The notes under the pieces: generated by a model | Seen by the model: only the letters and a program-made list of their open reading frames with translations | Databases searched by the model: none | Told to the model about the DNA's origin: nothing | Assembly: GCA_029252555.1 (NCBI GenBank) | Contig: JAQXBF010000007.1 | Location: 1-64,000, forward strand | Direction of reading: 5' to 3' | DNA length: 64,000 bases | DNA from: Porticoccaceae bacterium | Lineage (GTDB): Bacteria > Pseudomonadota > Gammaproteobacteria > Pseudomonadales > Porticoccaceae | Shown: piece after piece, positions 42,474 through 52,234 of the stretch | Layout of the letters: the number at the start of each line of letters is the position of its first letter | Position numbering within the stretch: position 1 is the first letter of the stretch | Made by a program: the position numbers and the translations under genes

Positions 42474-43661
42474 ATGATTATTAAGCCCCGCGTTCGCGGC
42501 TTTATGTGCATCACTACACACCCAGTGGGTTGTGAGCAGAATGTTAAAAACCAGATTGATTTTATTAAGGCCCAGGGTGCTATTGATTCACCCAAGCGTG
42601 TTTTAGTAATTGGTTCCTCGACTGGATATGGCCTTGCAGCGCGTATCACAGCAGCGTTTGGCAGTGGTGCTTCAACATTGGGTGTCTTCTTTGAAAAACC
42701 AGGTACCGACCGCAAGCCTGGCACTGCGGGTTGGTATAACACCGCCGCTTTCCACAAACACGCCGATCTGGACGGTCTGTATGCCAAGAGTATTAATGGC
42801 GATGCCTTTTCAGATGAAATCAAAGAAAAAACCATAGCGACTATTAAAGAAGACATGGGTCAGGTGGACCTGGTGATTTACAGCTTGGCGGCACCCCGTC
42901 GTCAGCACCCAAAGACTGGCGAAGTGTTCAACTCAACACTCAAGCCCGTTGGCAAAGATATTCATATGCGCGGTATTAATACCGACAAAGAAGAGATCCA
43001 AGAATTTAGTATGGAAGCCGCCAACCAACAAGAGATCGACGACACAGTTGCAGTGATGGGTGGTGAAGACTGGCAGATGTGGATGGATGCACTGGCTGAT
43101 GCTAGAGTGCTGGCGGAGGGAGCCAAGACTACGGCCTTTACCTATATTGGTGAGAAGATTACTTGGGACCTCTACTGGGATGGCACCATTGGTCAGGCGA
43201 AAAAAGATCTTGACGCAAAGGTCATTGGTATTCGCGAGAAGCTGGCTGTCTATCGTGGTGATGCCAGGGTGTCCGTTTTAAAAGGCGTAGTCACCCAGGC
43301 CAGTTCCGCAATCCCTATTATGCCCCTGTATCTGGCTATGCTTTTCAAAGAGATGAAAAATAAAGGTACCCACGAAGGCTGTATTGAGCAGCTGTATCGT
43401 TTATTTACTGAATGTCTCTACAGCGATAGTCCACGCAAAGATGATGAGGGGCGTTTGCGTGTGGATGAATTGGAAATGGACCCAGAGGTGCAGGCTGCAG
43501 TTGCCAGTGCCTGGGCAAATGTCAGCACAGAAAATTTATCTACAAGCACAGACTTCAGAGGCTACAAGCAGGAATTTTTAAAGCTGTTTGGTTTTGAAAT
43601 AGATGGCGTAGATTACGATGCTGAGGTTAACCCTGAAGTTGAGATTAGCAACCTTGTTTAA
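42474..43661 (+). CDS. fabV: Enoyl-ACP / trans-2-enoyl-CoA reductase FabV
   Basis: FabV performs the last reduction of fatty-acid elongation and is triclosan-tolerant in characterised species. The 395-residue protein starts with [20 protein letters not shown], has the NADH-binding [17 protein letters not shown], and shows the diagnostic Tyr234-x8-Lys243 active site ([10 protein letters not shown]). No FabI is seen here. The 235-base upstream gap (42239-42473) holds no gene or clear promoter that I can defend. A short acyltransferase gene follows. Confidence 0.95.
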   Translation: MIIKPRVRGFMCITTHPVGCEQNVKNQIDFIKAQGAIDSPKRVLVIGSSTGYGLAARITAAFGSGASTLGVFFEKPGTDRKPGTAGWYNTAAFHKHADLDGLYAKSINGDAFSDEIKEKTIATIKEDMGQVDLVIYSLAAPRRQHPKTGEVFNSTLKPVGKDIHMRGINTDKEEIQEFSMEAANQQEIDDTVAVMGGEDWQMWMDALADARVLAEGAKTTAFTYIGEKITWDLYWDGTIGQAKKDLDAKVIGIREKLAVYRGDARVSVLKGVVTQASSAIPIMPLYLAMLFKEMKNKGTHEGCIEQLYRLFTECLYSDSPRKDDEGRLRVDELEMDPEVQAAVASAWANVSTENLSTSTDFRGYKQEFLKLFGFEIDGVDYDAEVNPEVEISNLV

Positions 43662-43683
43662 TACTGAGATGCGGTGGCTATAG

Positions 43684-44655
43684 ATGGCATCCAAAGCAAC
43701 AGAATTTAAAACGAAGCTACTGCACCCGCGCTACTGGCTTCTGTGGCTGGCTTTCGGGATTTGGCGGCTGATAACCATGCTGCCATACCCAGCGCTGCTT
43801 CTGCTGGGTAAAGGTATTGGCCTGCTGGTTCACAGCTTCCCCAGCCGCCGCACAACGATTGCCTACCGCAATATTCAGCTGTGCTTTCCCGACCTGACTG
43901 ATGAGCAGCATCGCGAGATGCTGCGTGCAAATCTAATTAACGTTGGCACCGCGTTACTGGAAGTGGGAATAGCCTGGTGGTGGCCAAAAAAGCGTTTTAG
44001 CAAACTACTGCACTTCGAAGGCTTGGAAAATCTGCAGGCCGAAAAAGGTAGAGGGGTGATGCTGCTGGGGATTCATTACACCACCTTGGAAGTTGGCGCT
44101 GCGGGAATTTCTTCAGTGCTTCAAATGGATGGTATGTATCGCGCCCATGGCAATCCGGTCTATGACTTCTTGCAGGCTCGAGGTCGTTTAGATAAAGGCA
44201 TTGGTGACAATCTGGTCTTTGAGCGCCGTGATGTTAGGGGCACCATGAAAGCATTAAAGGGCGGCCGATCTCTCTGGTATGGGCCTGACCAAGACTATGG
44301 ACTAGGGCAGGGTTTATTTGCTCCATTTTTTGGCATTCAGGCAGCTACGGTCTACGCTACTGCTAGGTTTGCTGAAAAGACTGGCGCTGCGGTAGTGCCC
44401 TTTAGCCATATTAGGTTGCCCGGCTCTCAAGGTTATAAAATCACGGTGCACCCGGCGCTAGAAAATTTCCCGACTGGGGATGATCTGGTCGATGCAACCC
44501 GGGTTAATAAAATTATTGAAGAGTTTATTCTGTTGCAGCCGGATCAATATCTTTGGGTGCACAGGCGCTTTAAAAATCGCCCAGAGGGTGAAGCCGATCT
44601 TTATCAGGTGGCGCTAAAAAAGAGAAGCGAACGGAATAAATCCAAGAACACATAA
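43684..44655 (+). CDS. Lipid A late acyltransferase (LpxL/LpxM family)
   Basis: A 323-residue inner-membrane acyltransferase that transfers a secondary fatty acyl chain from acyl-ACP to Kdo-lipid IVA. After one N-terminal hydrophobic segment, the catalytic HxxxxE motif is at His131-Glu136 (HYTTLE). The late WYGPDQDYG and QYLWVHRRFKNRPEG blocks follow LpxL. It is 22 bases after fabV, so fatty-acid synthesis and lipid A acylation genes may be co-transcribed. LpxL, LpxM and LpxP are not separable by eye. Confidence 0.9.
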   Translation: MASKATEFKTKLLHPRYWLLWLAFGIWRLITMLPYPALLLLGKGIGLLVHSFPSRRTTIAYRNIQLCFPDLTDEQHREMLRANLINVGTALLEVGIAWWWPKKRFSKLLHFEGLENLQAEKGRGVMLLGIHYTTLEVGAAGISSVLQMDGMYRAHGNPVYDFLQARGRLDKGIGDNLVFERRDVRGTMKALKGGRSLWYGPDQDYGLGQGLFAPFFGIQAATVYATARFAEKTGAAVVPFSHIRLPGSQGYKITVHPALENFPTGDDLVDATRVNKIIEEFILLQPDQYLWVHRRFKNRPEGEADLYQVALKKRSERNKSKNT

Positions 44656-44750
44656 TAGGGCTCTGGCGAGGAAGGTTTCCCTTGTATCACGGGAATCCCA
44701 ACAGTAACATTGAGTGCTGTTTACGGCGCCGTTTTTAGTAAGGAAGAGAG

Positions 44751-45629
44751 ATGATAAGCGGAAGTATTGTCGCACTGGTTACCCCCATGCATTCAGGTTC
44801 ACTGGAGGTAGATTGGGACGCGCTGAAACGGCTTGTCGAGTGGCATATTGATCAGGGCACCAGCAGCATTGTTGCCGTGGGTACAACTGGTGAGTCAGCC
44901 ACATTAAGTATGACTGAACACAGCGCGGTGATTCGCTTTGTGGTCGAGCAAGCGGCGGGTCGAATGCCTATTATTGCAGGCACAGGTGCCAACAGTACAA
45001 GGGAAGCCATTGAGCTGACTCAGGGTGCCAAAAAGGCAGGTGCAGATGCTTGCCTGCTGGTGACGCCTTATTACAATAAGCCAACCCAAGAGGGTTTGTA
45101 CCAGCACTATAAGGCTATTGCTGAAGCTGTAGATATAGACCAAATTCTCTACAATGTTCCGGGCCGTACCGCCTGCGATATGCTACCGGAGACTGTGCTG
45201 CGACTCTGCACTGTCGGCAATATTGTTGGTATCAAGGAAGCCACAGGTGACTTGCAAAGAGCGCAACAGCTTATTCAGCAATGTCCTGCAGATTTTGCAA
45301 TATATTCTGGTGATGACCACACCGCACGTGAACTGATACTGCTGGGTGGCAAAGGCGATATTTCAGTGACCGCCAATGTCGCACCAAAATTGATGGCGCA
45401 AATGTGCGCTGCAGCCCTAGCTGGTGACGCTGAGGTGGCCGCGCAGATTGATGGTGTGTTGAAACCTGTTCACGACGCCATGTTTATTGAAGCCAATCCG
45501 ATACCTGTGAAATGGGCAGTCAGTGAGATTGGTTTGATGGGTCGCGCAATAAGACTGCCGCTAACGCCTCTTGCCAGCGAGTATGAAGGGGCTGTAAGCA
45601 CCGCACTTCAGAGTGCCGAGCTAATTTAA
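44751..45629 (+). CDS. dapA: 4-hydroxy-tetrahydrodipicolinate synthase DapA
   Basis: DapA condenses pyruvate with aspartate semialdehyde, the first committed step to lysine and meso-diaminopimelate. The 292-residue TIM-barrel protein has [29 protein letters not shown] with the catalytic Tyr, YNVPGRT, and the Schiff-base lysine in GIKEATGD (about residue 161). It begins the conserved dapA-bamC-MBL order of gammaproteobacteria. A second lysine gene, dapE, lies at 50.1 kb in this window. Confidence 0.97.
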   Translation: MISGSIVALVTPMHSGSLEVDWDALKRLVEWHIDQGTSSIVAVGTTGESATLSMTEHSAVIRFVVEQAAGRMPIIAGTGANSTREAIELTQGAKKAGADACLLVTPYYNKPTQEGLYQHYKAIAEAVDIDQILYNVPGRTACDMLPETVLRLCTVGNIVGIKEATGDLQRAQQLIQQCPADFAIYSGDDHTARELILLGGKGDISVTANVAPKLMAQMCAAALAGDAEVAAQIDGVLKPVHDAMFIEANPIPVKWAVSEIGLMGRAIRLPLTPLASEYEGAVSTALQSAELI

Positions 45630-45688
45630 ATTTTACTTATGTTCATTGGCCGATGGCCAATGATTGCCTAAAGGGACACAGCACAACC

Positions 45689-46729
45689 ATGAAAAAAATA
45701 AATATTGGATTGATTGGAGTTTTGGTTCTAAATCTCGCTGGTTGTAGTTGGTTGGGCCTGAGAGATCGCAGCAATGATTATCTGCTGGCGGAAGAGACTG
45801 CGCCTACAGTGATTCCCGGTGAGATGCAGGGTGAGCAGAGCAATACAAGCCTGGGGCAGATCTATCCTATTCCGGTCATCCCGACGACCTCCATCGAGGT
45901 AGAGGGTTTTGAAGTACCGCGACCACAGTCAGCGTCAGTGAATACTTTTGAGCAGCTGGTAAAAATTCAGTCTGTCGATGGCCGTCGCTGGGTACTGATC
46001 AATATCTCGCCTAGTGAGAGCTGGCCTCGAGTTCGCAATCTGTTAAACCGCAACGGTATTCCTTCCGCTGTCGCCGAGGGTTCATCAGGCATTATTGAAA
46101 CGGTTTGGGTAACCTTTAACAGTGACGAAGAAAATAGCCATAGATTCAGATTCTCAATTTCTCCCGGTGTGCAGATAGATAGCACTGAGATATCTGCGTT
46201 GCATCATCAGGTTGCCCGTGGCAACGAAGAGCAAGCCGTCTGGCCAGACAGCTCAAATAGCGATAGCCGTGAGCAGGATATGCTGACTATTGTGGCCAAT
46301 GATCTGGCTGCGGCTGATAACTTTGCCAGTGTCTCACTGCTGGCGCAGAAAATTGGTGGCGAGGCCAAGGTTGAGGTGATGACATCAGAGGCTGCCGACC
46401 CCTATATTCTGGTTAAACTTGGCTTCGATCGGTCCTGGGCTTCGGTAAGCTACTCTGCTGAGCGCGGTGGATACACCACCGTTGATCAGAATCGCAGCGA
46501 GGGTGTTATGTACGTTAACTACACAGAGCCCAGCATAGTAGAGGATGGGTTCTTTAGTGGCTGGTTTGGTGGTGGTTCAGATAACGGCGTCCTAGACACA
46601 AATTATCGCGTGCTAATCGAGTTAGTGGGCGCAAATGTTGAAGTGCGTATTGTTGGATCCAATGGGGAGAGCCTTGGGCAAGCCGAGTCTCTGCGCCTGT
46701 TGAAAATTTTACGCTCTAATATGTCCTAA
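45689..46729 (+). CDS. bamC: Outer membrane assembly lipoprotein BamC
   Basis: BamC (NlpB) is a lipoprotein of the BAM complex, which inserts beta-barrel proteins. The 346-residue protein starts MKKINIGLIG at ATG 45689, with the lipobox LNLAGC and lipidated Cys19; the unstructured conserved N-terminal region carries DYLLAEE and then two helix-grip domains follow. An in-frame upstream start would hide the lipoprotein signal, and AAAGGGAC precedes the ATG. It sits between dapA and an MBL gene, its usual place. Confidence 0.92.
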   Translation: MKKINIGLIGVLVLNLAGCSWLGLRDRSNDYLLAEETAPTVIPGEMQGEQSNTSLGQIYPIPVIPTTSIEVEGFEVPRPQSASVNTFEQLVKIQSVDGRRWVLINISPSESWPRVRNLLNRNGIPSAVAEGSSGIIETVWVTFNSDEENSHRFRFSISPGVQIDSTEISALHHQVARGNEEQAVWPDSSNSDSREQDMLTIVANDLAAADNFASVSLLAQKIGGEAKVEVMTSEAADPYILVKLGFDRSWASVSYSAERGGYTTVDQNRSEGVMYVNYTEPSIVEDGFFSGWFGGGSDNGVLDTNYRVLIELVGANVEVRIVGSNGESLGQAESLRLLKILRSNMS

Positions 46730-46741
46730 GTCACCGAACCC

Positions 46742-47503
46742 ATGCGGTTTGCATCCTTAGGCAGTGGCAGCAAAGGTAACGCGACGCTAATAGAATGGCG
46801 CGACACCTGCATTATGGTGGATTGCGGCTTTTCTATTCGCGACACCACCCAACGCCTGGCCAAGTTGGGCAAGACCCCAGAGGATCTCAGCGCTATTTTG
46901 GTGACCCACGAACACAGTGATCACTGGAAGGGTGTTGTGCCTCTGGCCAATAAGTTCTCTATTAAAGTGTTTCTCACCGCTGGCTGCCTAAAGAGCCGAA
47001 ATCTTGAAAACCCCACTACCGACTTCCAGATCATTAATAGCCACCAGCAATTTGATGTAGGTGATATCAGAGTCACTCCGGTCCCTGTACCCCATGATGC
47101 TCGAGAACCTGTTCAGTACCTGTTTAACAGCGAGAGCCACCAACTAGGAGTGCTTACGGATATTGGGTCTCTAACGCCCCATGTGGAAGCCCAGTACGCC
47201 CATTGCGACGGGTTGTTGGTAGAAGCTAACCATGATTTGGATATGCTCGCTGCTGGGCCCTATCCCGCTTTTTTGAAAGACCGCGTGGGCGGTCAGTGGG
47301 GGCACTTAAATAACCAGCAAACTGCGCGCCTTATATCTCGAGTTGCACAGGATCAGCTGCAACATTTGGTCATTGGCCATATCAGTGAGAAAAATAATAG
47401 CGTCGACCGAGTTAAGTTGGCTGTTGAAGAGGTGTTTAAGGCTGAGGGTAATGTATTCTATGCCTGCCAGCAGGAAGGTTTTGATTGGTTGTATCTAGAA
47501 TAG
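46742..47503 (+). CDS. Metallo-beta-lactamase-fold hydrolase (YycJ/WalJ-like)
   Basis: A 253-residue MBL-fold protein. It begins with the MRFASLGSGSKGNATLIE signature and has the metal-binding THEHSDH at residues 55-61, plus VPHDAREP and the late GHISEKNNS segment. This group includes YycJ/WalJ, proposed 5'-3' DNA exonucleases, but proteobacterial members are not well characterised. In related bacteria it follows bamC and precedes purC; purC is not here. Confidence 0.9.
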   Translation: MRFASLGSGSKGNATLIEWRDTCIMVDCGFSIRDTTQRLAKLGKTPEDLSAILVTHEHSDHWKGVVPLANKFSIKVFLTAGCLKSRNLENPTTDFQIINSHQQFDVGDIRVTPVPVPHDAREPVQYLFNSESHQLGVLTDIGSLTPHVEAQYAHCDGLLVEANHDLDMLAAGPYPAFLKDRVGGQWGHLNNQQTARLISRVAQDQLQHLVIGHISEKNNSVDRVKLAVEEVFKAEGNVFYACQQEGFDWLYLE

Positions 47504-47878
47504 GCTGATTTTTGCTGGCTTTATGTCGCCTCTAAAGCATTTTTTTCTATGCATGGCAATAGATATCAAGAATGAATTTAAATTATTTTATCGTTATTTT
47601 GGGTTTTTTCCACAGATAGCCAGCCTTTCTAATAACTATTTTAAGAAACTGCTCTAAGTCATTGATTTTTTATCATAATAAACGTAAGTCATTGATATTT
47701 ATTATATTTTTTAACTGGTCAAAAATTAACCAATTTAACAAAAGAGCCCTGTTATTGTGGCTTTGGACTAGTTGTTCTGTGCTTCATCCACAAAGTTATC
47801 CACAGGTTCTGTGGACAAAAATTGCACTGTAATAAGGCAGATTCTCCCAAAGCCCCGCGTCGTGGCGCTGTCACTCAT
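47504..47878. other. AT-rich gene-free stretch with DnaA-box cluster and direct repeats
   Basis: Four 9-mers match the E. coli DnaA box TTATCCACA: a perfect copy at 47796-47804, and one-mismatch copies at 47606-47614 (TTTTCCACA), 47784-47792 (TCATCCACA) and, reversed, 47810-47818. Left of the last three lies an A/T-rich tract (about 47560-47745) with TAAGTCATTGAT repeated at 47655-47666 and 47685-47696, 30 bases apart. No GATC occurs in it. The arrangement, an AT-rich repeated unwinding element beside DnaA boxes, resembles oriC, but the neighbours (dapA-bamC, rsmJ) are not the usual dnaA/mnmG ones. A DnaA-titration or regulatory locus is equally possible. Confidence 0.5.
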
Positions 47879-48319
47879 TTAGTCTAGACATTTTTCGCCA
47901 GTGGTAGGTTTGATGGGCAATAATTCCTCTAATGACTCGACGTCCTTACAGTCCAAATCGGGGTTACCGGTCAAATCGACCTGCTTTAGCTGGCCAAAAA
48001 ACAAAAGTGGTTTGATATTGCCAAGTGAATTATTGGCTAAATTAATGGTTTCCAGCTGAGTAAATCGACCGAGACCAGTGAGCGTTTCAATGCCTGCATA
48101 GGTGCAGACCAATACAGTTAACTGTTCTGCGCGAACTATTTTCTGATCATTAATTGTCTGCTGAACACATGCTTTAAGGCTAATATCTAGTAGCTGATAA
48201 TCGCTAAATAGCGCTGCTGGTCGATAAAGTTCTCTATCGTTAAGAGTCACCGGATATCGATCACAGCCAGATAGGATTAATACTGTTAGTCCAGTGACCA
48301 ATAAGAGATTTTTTTTCAT
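47879..48319 (-). CDS. Small leucine-rich-repeat lipoprotein
   Basis: A 146-residue exported protein. ATG 48319 gives a clean lipoprotein signal (MKKNLLLVTGLTVLILSGCD, lipidated Cys19). The rest resembles one or two leucine-rich-repeat turns: LTVLVCTYAGIETLTGLGRF, LETINLANNSLGNIKPL, LKQVDLTGNPDL. Several cysteines could form disulfides. An upstream in-frame start would put charged residues before the signal and is unlikely. It is divergent from rsmJ, 52 bases away. Function unknown; a role in cell-envelope binding is a guess. Confidence 0.8.
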   Translation of the reverse strand: MKKNLLLVTGLTVLILSGCDRYPVTLNDRELYRPAALFSDYQLLDISLKACVQQTINDQKIVRAEQLTVLVCTYAGIETLTGLGRFTQLETINLANNSLGNIKPLLFFGQLKQVDLTGNPDLDCKDVESLEELLPIKPTTGEKCLD

Positions 48320-48371
48320 TGAGAAGAGCCTCCAAGCTCTGTGTATAAAGTATATGTGGTTAAATAACGCC

Positions 48372-49196
48372 ATGACCAGTATTAAAGTTTCCTTTACCCA
48401 ACCCGAACTTCAACCTGCAGCAGAAAATCTGGGTCAGCGCCTAGGGGTATCTGTGGTTAGTGCTGATGAAATAAAGTCACATAGTAAGGTGGCTAATAGC
48501 AGCGATGATAGTTGCGATTATGTATTACAGTTTGATACTCAGGGGCTTTCATTGCTGCCCTTGAAGGGCAAGCAACATGGCCCTATTCGCTGTGACTTTG
48601 ATAGTGGAGTAAATACCCATAGACGAAAATTCGGTGGTGGCAACGGTCAAGCTATCGCCAAAGCAGTGGGGGTCTCCGGTAAGTTTTTGCCCGGAGTTCT
48701 GGATCTTACCGCTGGCCTTGGGGGCGATGGCTTTGTACTGGCCAGTTTAGGCTGTCAGGTGCGCCTCTTAGAGCGCAATCTGGTTGTGCACAGTCTACTT
48801 AGAGACGGCTTGGATCGAGCCATAGCCGCGGGCGCAGACGATTCGGAGCTTGGGGACATTGTCGCGCGTATTTCATTGCTTGAGGGGGATTCAAAGACTT
48901 ACCTGGCAGGGTTAGCGTCTATGGAGCAAGAGGATACTGTATTCCTTGACCCCATGTTTCCCGAGCGCAAAAAATCGGCCAAGGTTAAAAAAGAGATGCA
49001 GGCTTTTCACGAAATTGTTGGCGGTGATTCCGACGCGGGGGAATTGCTGGACTTGGCTCTGCAGCGCGCCCGTTACAGGGTAGTAGTTAAACGCTCTGCC
49101 AGTGCAGGTTATTTGGCAGGTATGGCTCCCAGTTATTCTCTGGAGGGTAAATCCACCAGGTTCGATATATTTGCACTTAAAAAACTACCAGGCTAG
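48372..49196 (+). CDS. rsmJ: 16S rRNA (guanine-1516-N2) methyltransferase RsmJ
   Basis: RsmJ methylates G1516 of 16S rRNA. The 274-residue protein has the early GPIRCDFDSGVNTHRRKFGGGNGQAIAKAVG block, the SAM-binding LDLTAGLGGDGFVLASLG motif, and the VFLDPMFPERKKSA segment characteristic of the family. The start is ATG 48372, since the longer in-frame version would overlap the divergent lipoprotein gene. Confidence 0.93.
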   Translation: MTSIKVSFTQPELQPAAENLGQRLGVSVVSADEIKSHSKVANSSDDSCDYVLQFDTQGLSLLPLKGKQHGPIRCDFDSGVNTHRRKFGGGNGQAIAKAVGVSGKFLPGVLDLTAGLGGDGFVLASLGCQVRLLERNLVVHSLLRDGLDRAIAAGADDSELGDIVARISLLEGDSKTYLAGLASMEQEDTVFLDPMFPERKKSAKVKKEMQAFHEIVGGDSDAGELLDLALQRARYRVVVKRSASAGYLAGMAPSYSLEGKSTRFDIFALKKLPG

Positions 49197-49205
49197 GTTA
49201 TTTCC

Positions 49206-50081
49206 CTAACGTTCACCCATCACCAGATAGTTGCCAGTGCCCACTAAAATAAAACCGAGCGCCGCCATTAATGTCCATTGGTAGTCTTCAAAGATTGTCG
49301 ATAATAGGATGGCGAAGAAAGGGATCAATAAACCACTGTAGCTGGCCTTTTCGGGTCCCAAGATAACCAGTAATTTTAAATAGGCCCCAAAGGCGAGAAT
49401 GGTGCCAAATACTGACAGGTAGAACAGGGAAACCATATATTGAATGCTGGTGTCATAGCTAAATTCGGTGCCGCTGAGTAGAGCAATAATCAAGAGAGCT
49501 AATGTCCCATACAATGTTCCCCAAGCGTTGATGCTCCAAACAGATTTACCAAGCAAGCCATTGCGGGTGGCAGCTATATTGCCTAAGGACGCGACAAATA
49601 CTGCGGCAAAAGCCAGCATAAAGCCTTTTAAAGCATCTCCCGTAGAAGACAGTTTTGTCAGTTCTGGGTAAAACAGTAAGCAGATGCCTGATAGCCCGAT
49701 CATACCCCCAATCACTGAGTTTATGTCGATTGGCCGACTTAGAAAGATACGCCCATTAATAATATTAAAGAACACAATTAATGAAAATATTATGGCAATA
49801 ATACCGCTGGGCAAGTACAGCTCGGAATGGTAAATCGCCCAGTAATTAAGGCCAAACAGGCAGACCCCTTGCAGGGCGATAAAACGATGATCCTTGGCAC
49901 TGAGGCCAAGGGGTATTTTGCGTATTTTGCAGAGGCCGAAAAGGAGCACAGAGGCTAGTGCCATGCGATAAATTACCGATGCCAGGGGGTCAACAGTTCC
50001 CAGCTGAAATGTGATTGCAATCCAAGTTGAGCTCCAGATCAAAACGGTTGAAACATATAAAAAAGCACTGGTTGCATTCAT
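49206..50081 (-). CDS. EamA/DMT family transporter
   Basis: A 291-residue inner-membrane protein with about ten membrane helices in two EamA repeats, starting with TSAFLYVSTVLIWSSTWIAI and ending with a second helix bundle. This drug/metabolite transporter family exports amino acids, nucleotides and other small molecules; no substrate can be assigned. It lies 18 bases downstream of dapE on the same strand and may be co-transcribed with it. Confidence 0.9.
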   Translation of the reverse strand: MNATSAFLYVSTVLIWSSTWIAITFQLGTVDPLASVIYRMALASVLLFGLCKIRKIPLGLSAKDHRFIALQGVCLFGLNYWAIYHSELYLPSGIIAIIFSLIVFFNIINGRIFLSRPIDINSVIGGMIGLSGICLLFYPELTKLSSTGDALKGFMLAFAAVFVASLGNIAATRNGLLGKSVWSINAWGTLYGTLALLIIALLSGTEFSYDTSIQYMVSLFYLSVFGTILAFGAYLKLLVILGPEKASYSGLLIPFFAILLSTIFEDYQWTLMAALGFILVGTGNYLVMGER

Positions 50082-50099
50082 CTGGTACTACTCTAAAAT

Positions 50100-51236
50100 T
50101 TAGACAAATAATTTTTCCAGCATCGCCTGGTATACGGAGGTGAGGATATCTAAGTCTTTAATATTGACGTTTTCATCTACCTGGTGAATGGTTGCATTCA
50201 CTGGGCCCAACTCGACAACCTGTGTTCCCATGGGAGCGATAAAGCGACCGTCTGAAGTGCCTCCTGCAGTGGATAGCTCTGCATCAAGACCTGTGATCTG
50301 TTTGATGCTGGCCACTGCCGCATCCACAAGCTCACCTTCCGGAGTTAGGAACGCCTGACCGCTGAGCTGCCAGTCCAACTCATAGTCCAAATCATGTTTG
50401 TCGAGGATAGCGACGGTACGTTCGCGCAGCTGTTGGTCTGTCACTTCAGTCGAAAAGCGGAAGTTGAACACAACATTGAGTTCCCCTGGAATAACATTGG
50501 TGACACCAGTGCCGCCATTGATATTAGAGACTTGAAAGCTAGTCGCAGGGAAAAACTCATTGCCATGGTCCCAGACTTCTTTTGTGAGCTCAGTGAGTGC
50601 AGGCACGGCATTATGAATTGGGTTACTAGCCAGATGAGGGTAGGCAACATGGCCTTGCTGGCCATTGATCGTAAGTTTGCAGCCCAGTGAGCCACGGCGG
50701 CCGTTCTTAATCACATCACCGCACAGAGCTGTGCTGGAGGGCTCGCCGACAAGGCAATAATCGGGAGTAATATCTTGCTGCTGCAGCCACTCGACTACTT
50801 TTACGGTACCGTTCTTGGCTACACCTTCCTCGTCGCTAGTGATCAAAAAGGCAATGCGGCCATGGTGATGTGGCTGCTGGGCGACAAATTGCTCAACTGC
50901 CACAACCATTGCGGCCAAAGAACCTTTCATATCTGCTGCACCCCGCCCAAATAATTGGCCGTCGATAGCTGTGGGCTCAAATGGAGGCCAGCGCCAATTG
51001 GCTTCAGGCCCTGTAGGAACCACATCTGTATGCCCAGCAAAACAAAGGATCGGGCCTGCATCACCGCGAATTGCCCAAAAATTATCAACATCCTCAAAAC
51101 GCAAATTGGTCACAGAGAAGCCGAGAGCATTGAGACGATCAATCATTAATTGCTGGCAGCCTTCATCATTCGGCGTAACCGAGGATCGAGCGATTAACTG
51201 CTTGGTTAATGAAAGTGTCGGTGATTCAGTGGACAT
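50100..51236 (-). CDS. dapE: Succinyl-diaminopimelate desuccinylase DapE
   Basis: DapE hydrolyses N-succinyl-LL-diaminopimelate in the lysine/peptidoglycan pathway that DapA begins. The 378-residue dinuclear zinc enzyme has the metal-binding [27 protein letters not shown] and TSDEEG blocks in order, then the VGEPSS segment and the dimerisation domain. The final GGTSDGRF and VHQ-like region ([11 protein letters not shown]) complete the site. It sits upstream of an EamA gene. Confidence 0.96.
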   Translation of the reverse strand: MSTESPTLSLTKQLIARSSVTPNDEGCQQLMIDRLNALGFSVTNLRFEDVDNFWAIRGDAGPILCFAGHTDVVPTGPEANWRWPPFEPTAIDGQLFGRGAADMKGSLAAMVVAVEQFVAQQPHHHGRIAFLITSDEEGVAKNGTVKVVEWLQQQDITPDYCLVGEPSSTALCGDVIKNGRRGSLGCKLTINGQQGHVAYPHLASNPIHNAVPALTELTKEVWDHGNEFFPATSFQVSNINGGTGVTNVIPGELNVVFNFRFSTEVTDQQLRERTVAILDKHDLDYELDWQLSGQAFLTPEGELVDAAVASIKQITGLDAELSTAGGTSDGRFIAPMGTQVVELGPVNATIHQVDENVNIKDLDILTSVYQAMLEKLFV

Positions 51237-51375
51237 GATTAAAACCTTTGTTTTGTAGAAGACAGACGTTACCCAATCATTGTAGTGGCCAATTGTTTTG
51301 CAAGCTATATGCGCATAGCTTTGTTTTTGTTCTAATAGTGAAAATAATCCGAACTAAATACGAATCACCCCAACA

Positions 51376-52155
51376 ATGACGATCACAGAAGACAGAAATT
51401 TTGATGATTTGGCAGATAAGTTTGCCCGCAAGGTTTATGGCGAGCTAAAAGGGGATATCCGTCTTGCTGTTATTTGGAGGGATTTACTGGCTGCAGTTCC
51501 CAGACTAGAGCAGAGCAAGCCAGTGCGGATTTTGGATGTGGGTGGTGGATTGGGTCAGTTTGCTGTGCGCCTGGCCGGGTTAGGCCATCACGTTTTCTAT
51601 AATGACCTCTCAGGAAATATGTTGGCCGCAGCCGAGGCCCATGCCATTGAAGAGGGTGTCGAGGAGAAAATTAAATGGTACCAGGGGCCCTATCAGGAAT
51701 TGCCGGATAAGCTGTTGGGGCAATTTGATCTGATACTCTGTCATGCCATGATTGAATGGTTGGCACAGCCAGATCAACTTATACTTCATCTTAAATCGAT
51801 GTTGGCCGCCGAGGGATTATTGTCCCTCACTTTTTATAATAAACATTCGCTGACCTATCGCAACTTGATTCGCGGTAATTTCAAAGTGGTTCAGGCTGAA
51901 TTTAAAGCATATCCTGGTAGCCTGACTCCTGGCACACCATTGCATCCGGAGACAGTTTTAAACTGGGCCAAAGAGGCTAATTTAGAAATACTGAACAGTA
52001 CTGGTATAAGAGTGTTTCATGACTATGTCTCGACTCCGCGTGGTGGGCACAATGATCCCAAGGCCGTGATTGATATGGAGCTGGAACATTCTCAATTAGA
52101 GCCCTATAAATGGCTGGGGCGCTATATACACTTGGTCGCGGGGCAGGTTGATTAA
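51376..52155 (+). CDS. cmoM: tRNA 5-carboxymethoxyuridine methyltransferase CmoM
   Basis: CmoM (SmtA) methylates carboxymethoxyuridine at the wobble position of certain tRNAs. The 259-residue protein starts with the DRNFDDLADKFARKVYGELKGDIR block diagnostic of the family, followed by SAM-binding LDVGGGLGQFAVRLAGLGH, and the late TFYNKHSLTYRNLIRGNF and STPRGGHNDP segments. It stands alone on the plus strand and is followed by a bidirectional terminator. Confidence 0.92.
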   Translation: MTITEDRNFDDLADKFARKVYGELKGDIRLAVIWRDLLAAVPRLEQSKPVRILDVGGGLGQFAVRLAGLGHHVFYNDLSGNMLAAAEAHAIEEGVEEKIKWYQGPYQELPDKLLGQFDLILCHAMIEWLAQPDQLILHLKSMLAAEGLLSLTFYNKHSLTYRNLIRGNFKVVQAEFKAYPGSLTPGTPLHPETVLNWAKEANLEILNSTGIRVFHDYVSTPRGGHNDPKAVIDMELEHSQLEPYKWLGRYIHLVAGQVD

Positions 52156-52161
52156 CGACAT

Positions 52162-52187
52162 AAAAAAAGGCCCCCTGAAGAGCCTTT
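52162..52187. terminator. Bidirectional terminator between cmoM and the PEP-CTERM gene
   Basis: AAAGGC and GCCTTT pair around ten bases. On the minus strand it is followed by seven T (after the PEP-CTERM-like gene); on the plus strand by a weaker GAAGTTTTT after cmoM. Confidence 0.65.
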
Positions 52188-52234
52188 GAAGTTTTTACTG
52201 GTATTGTGCTGCTAGGAGTGGAGTTTGAAACGAT

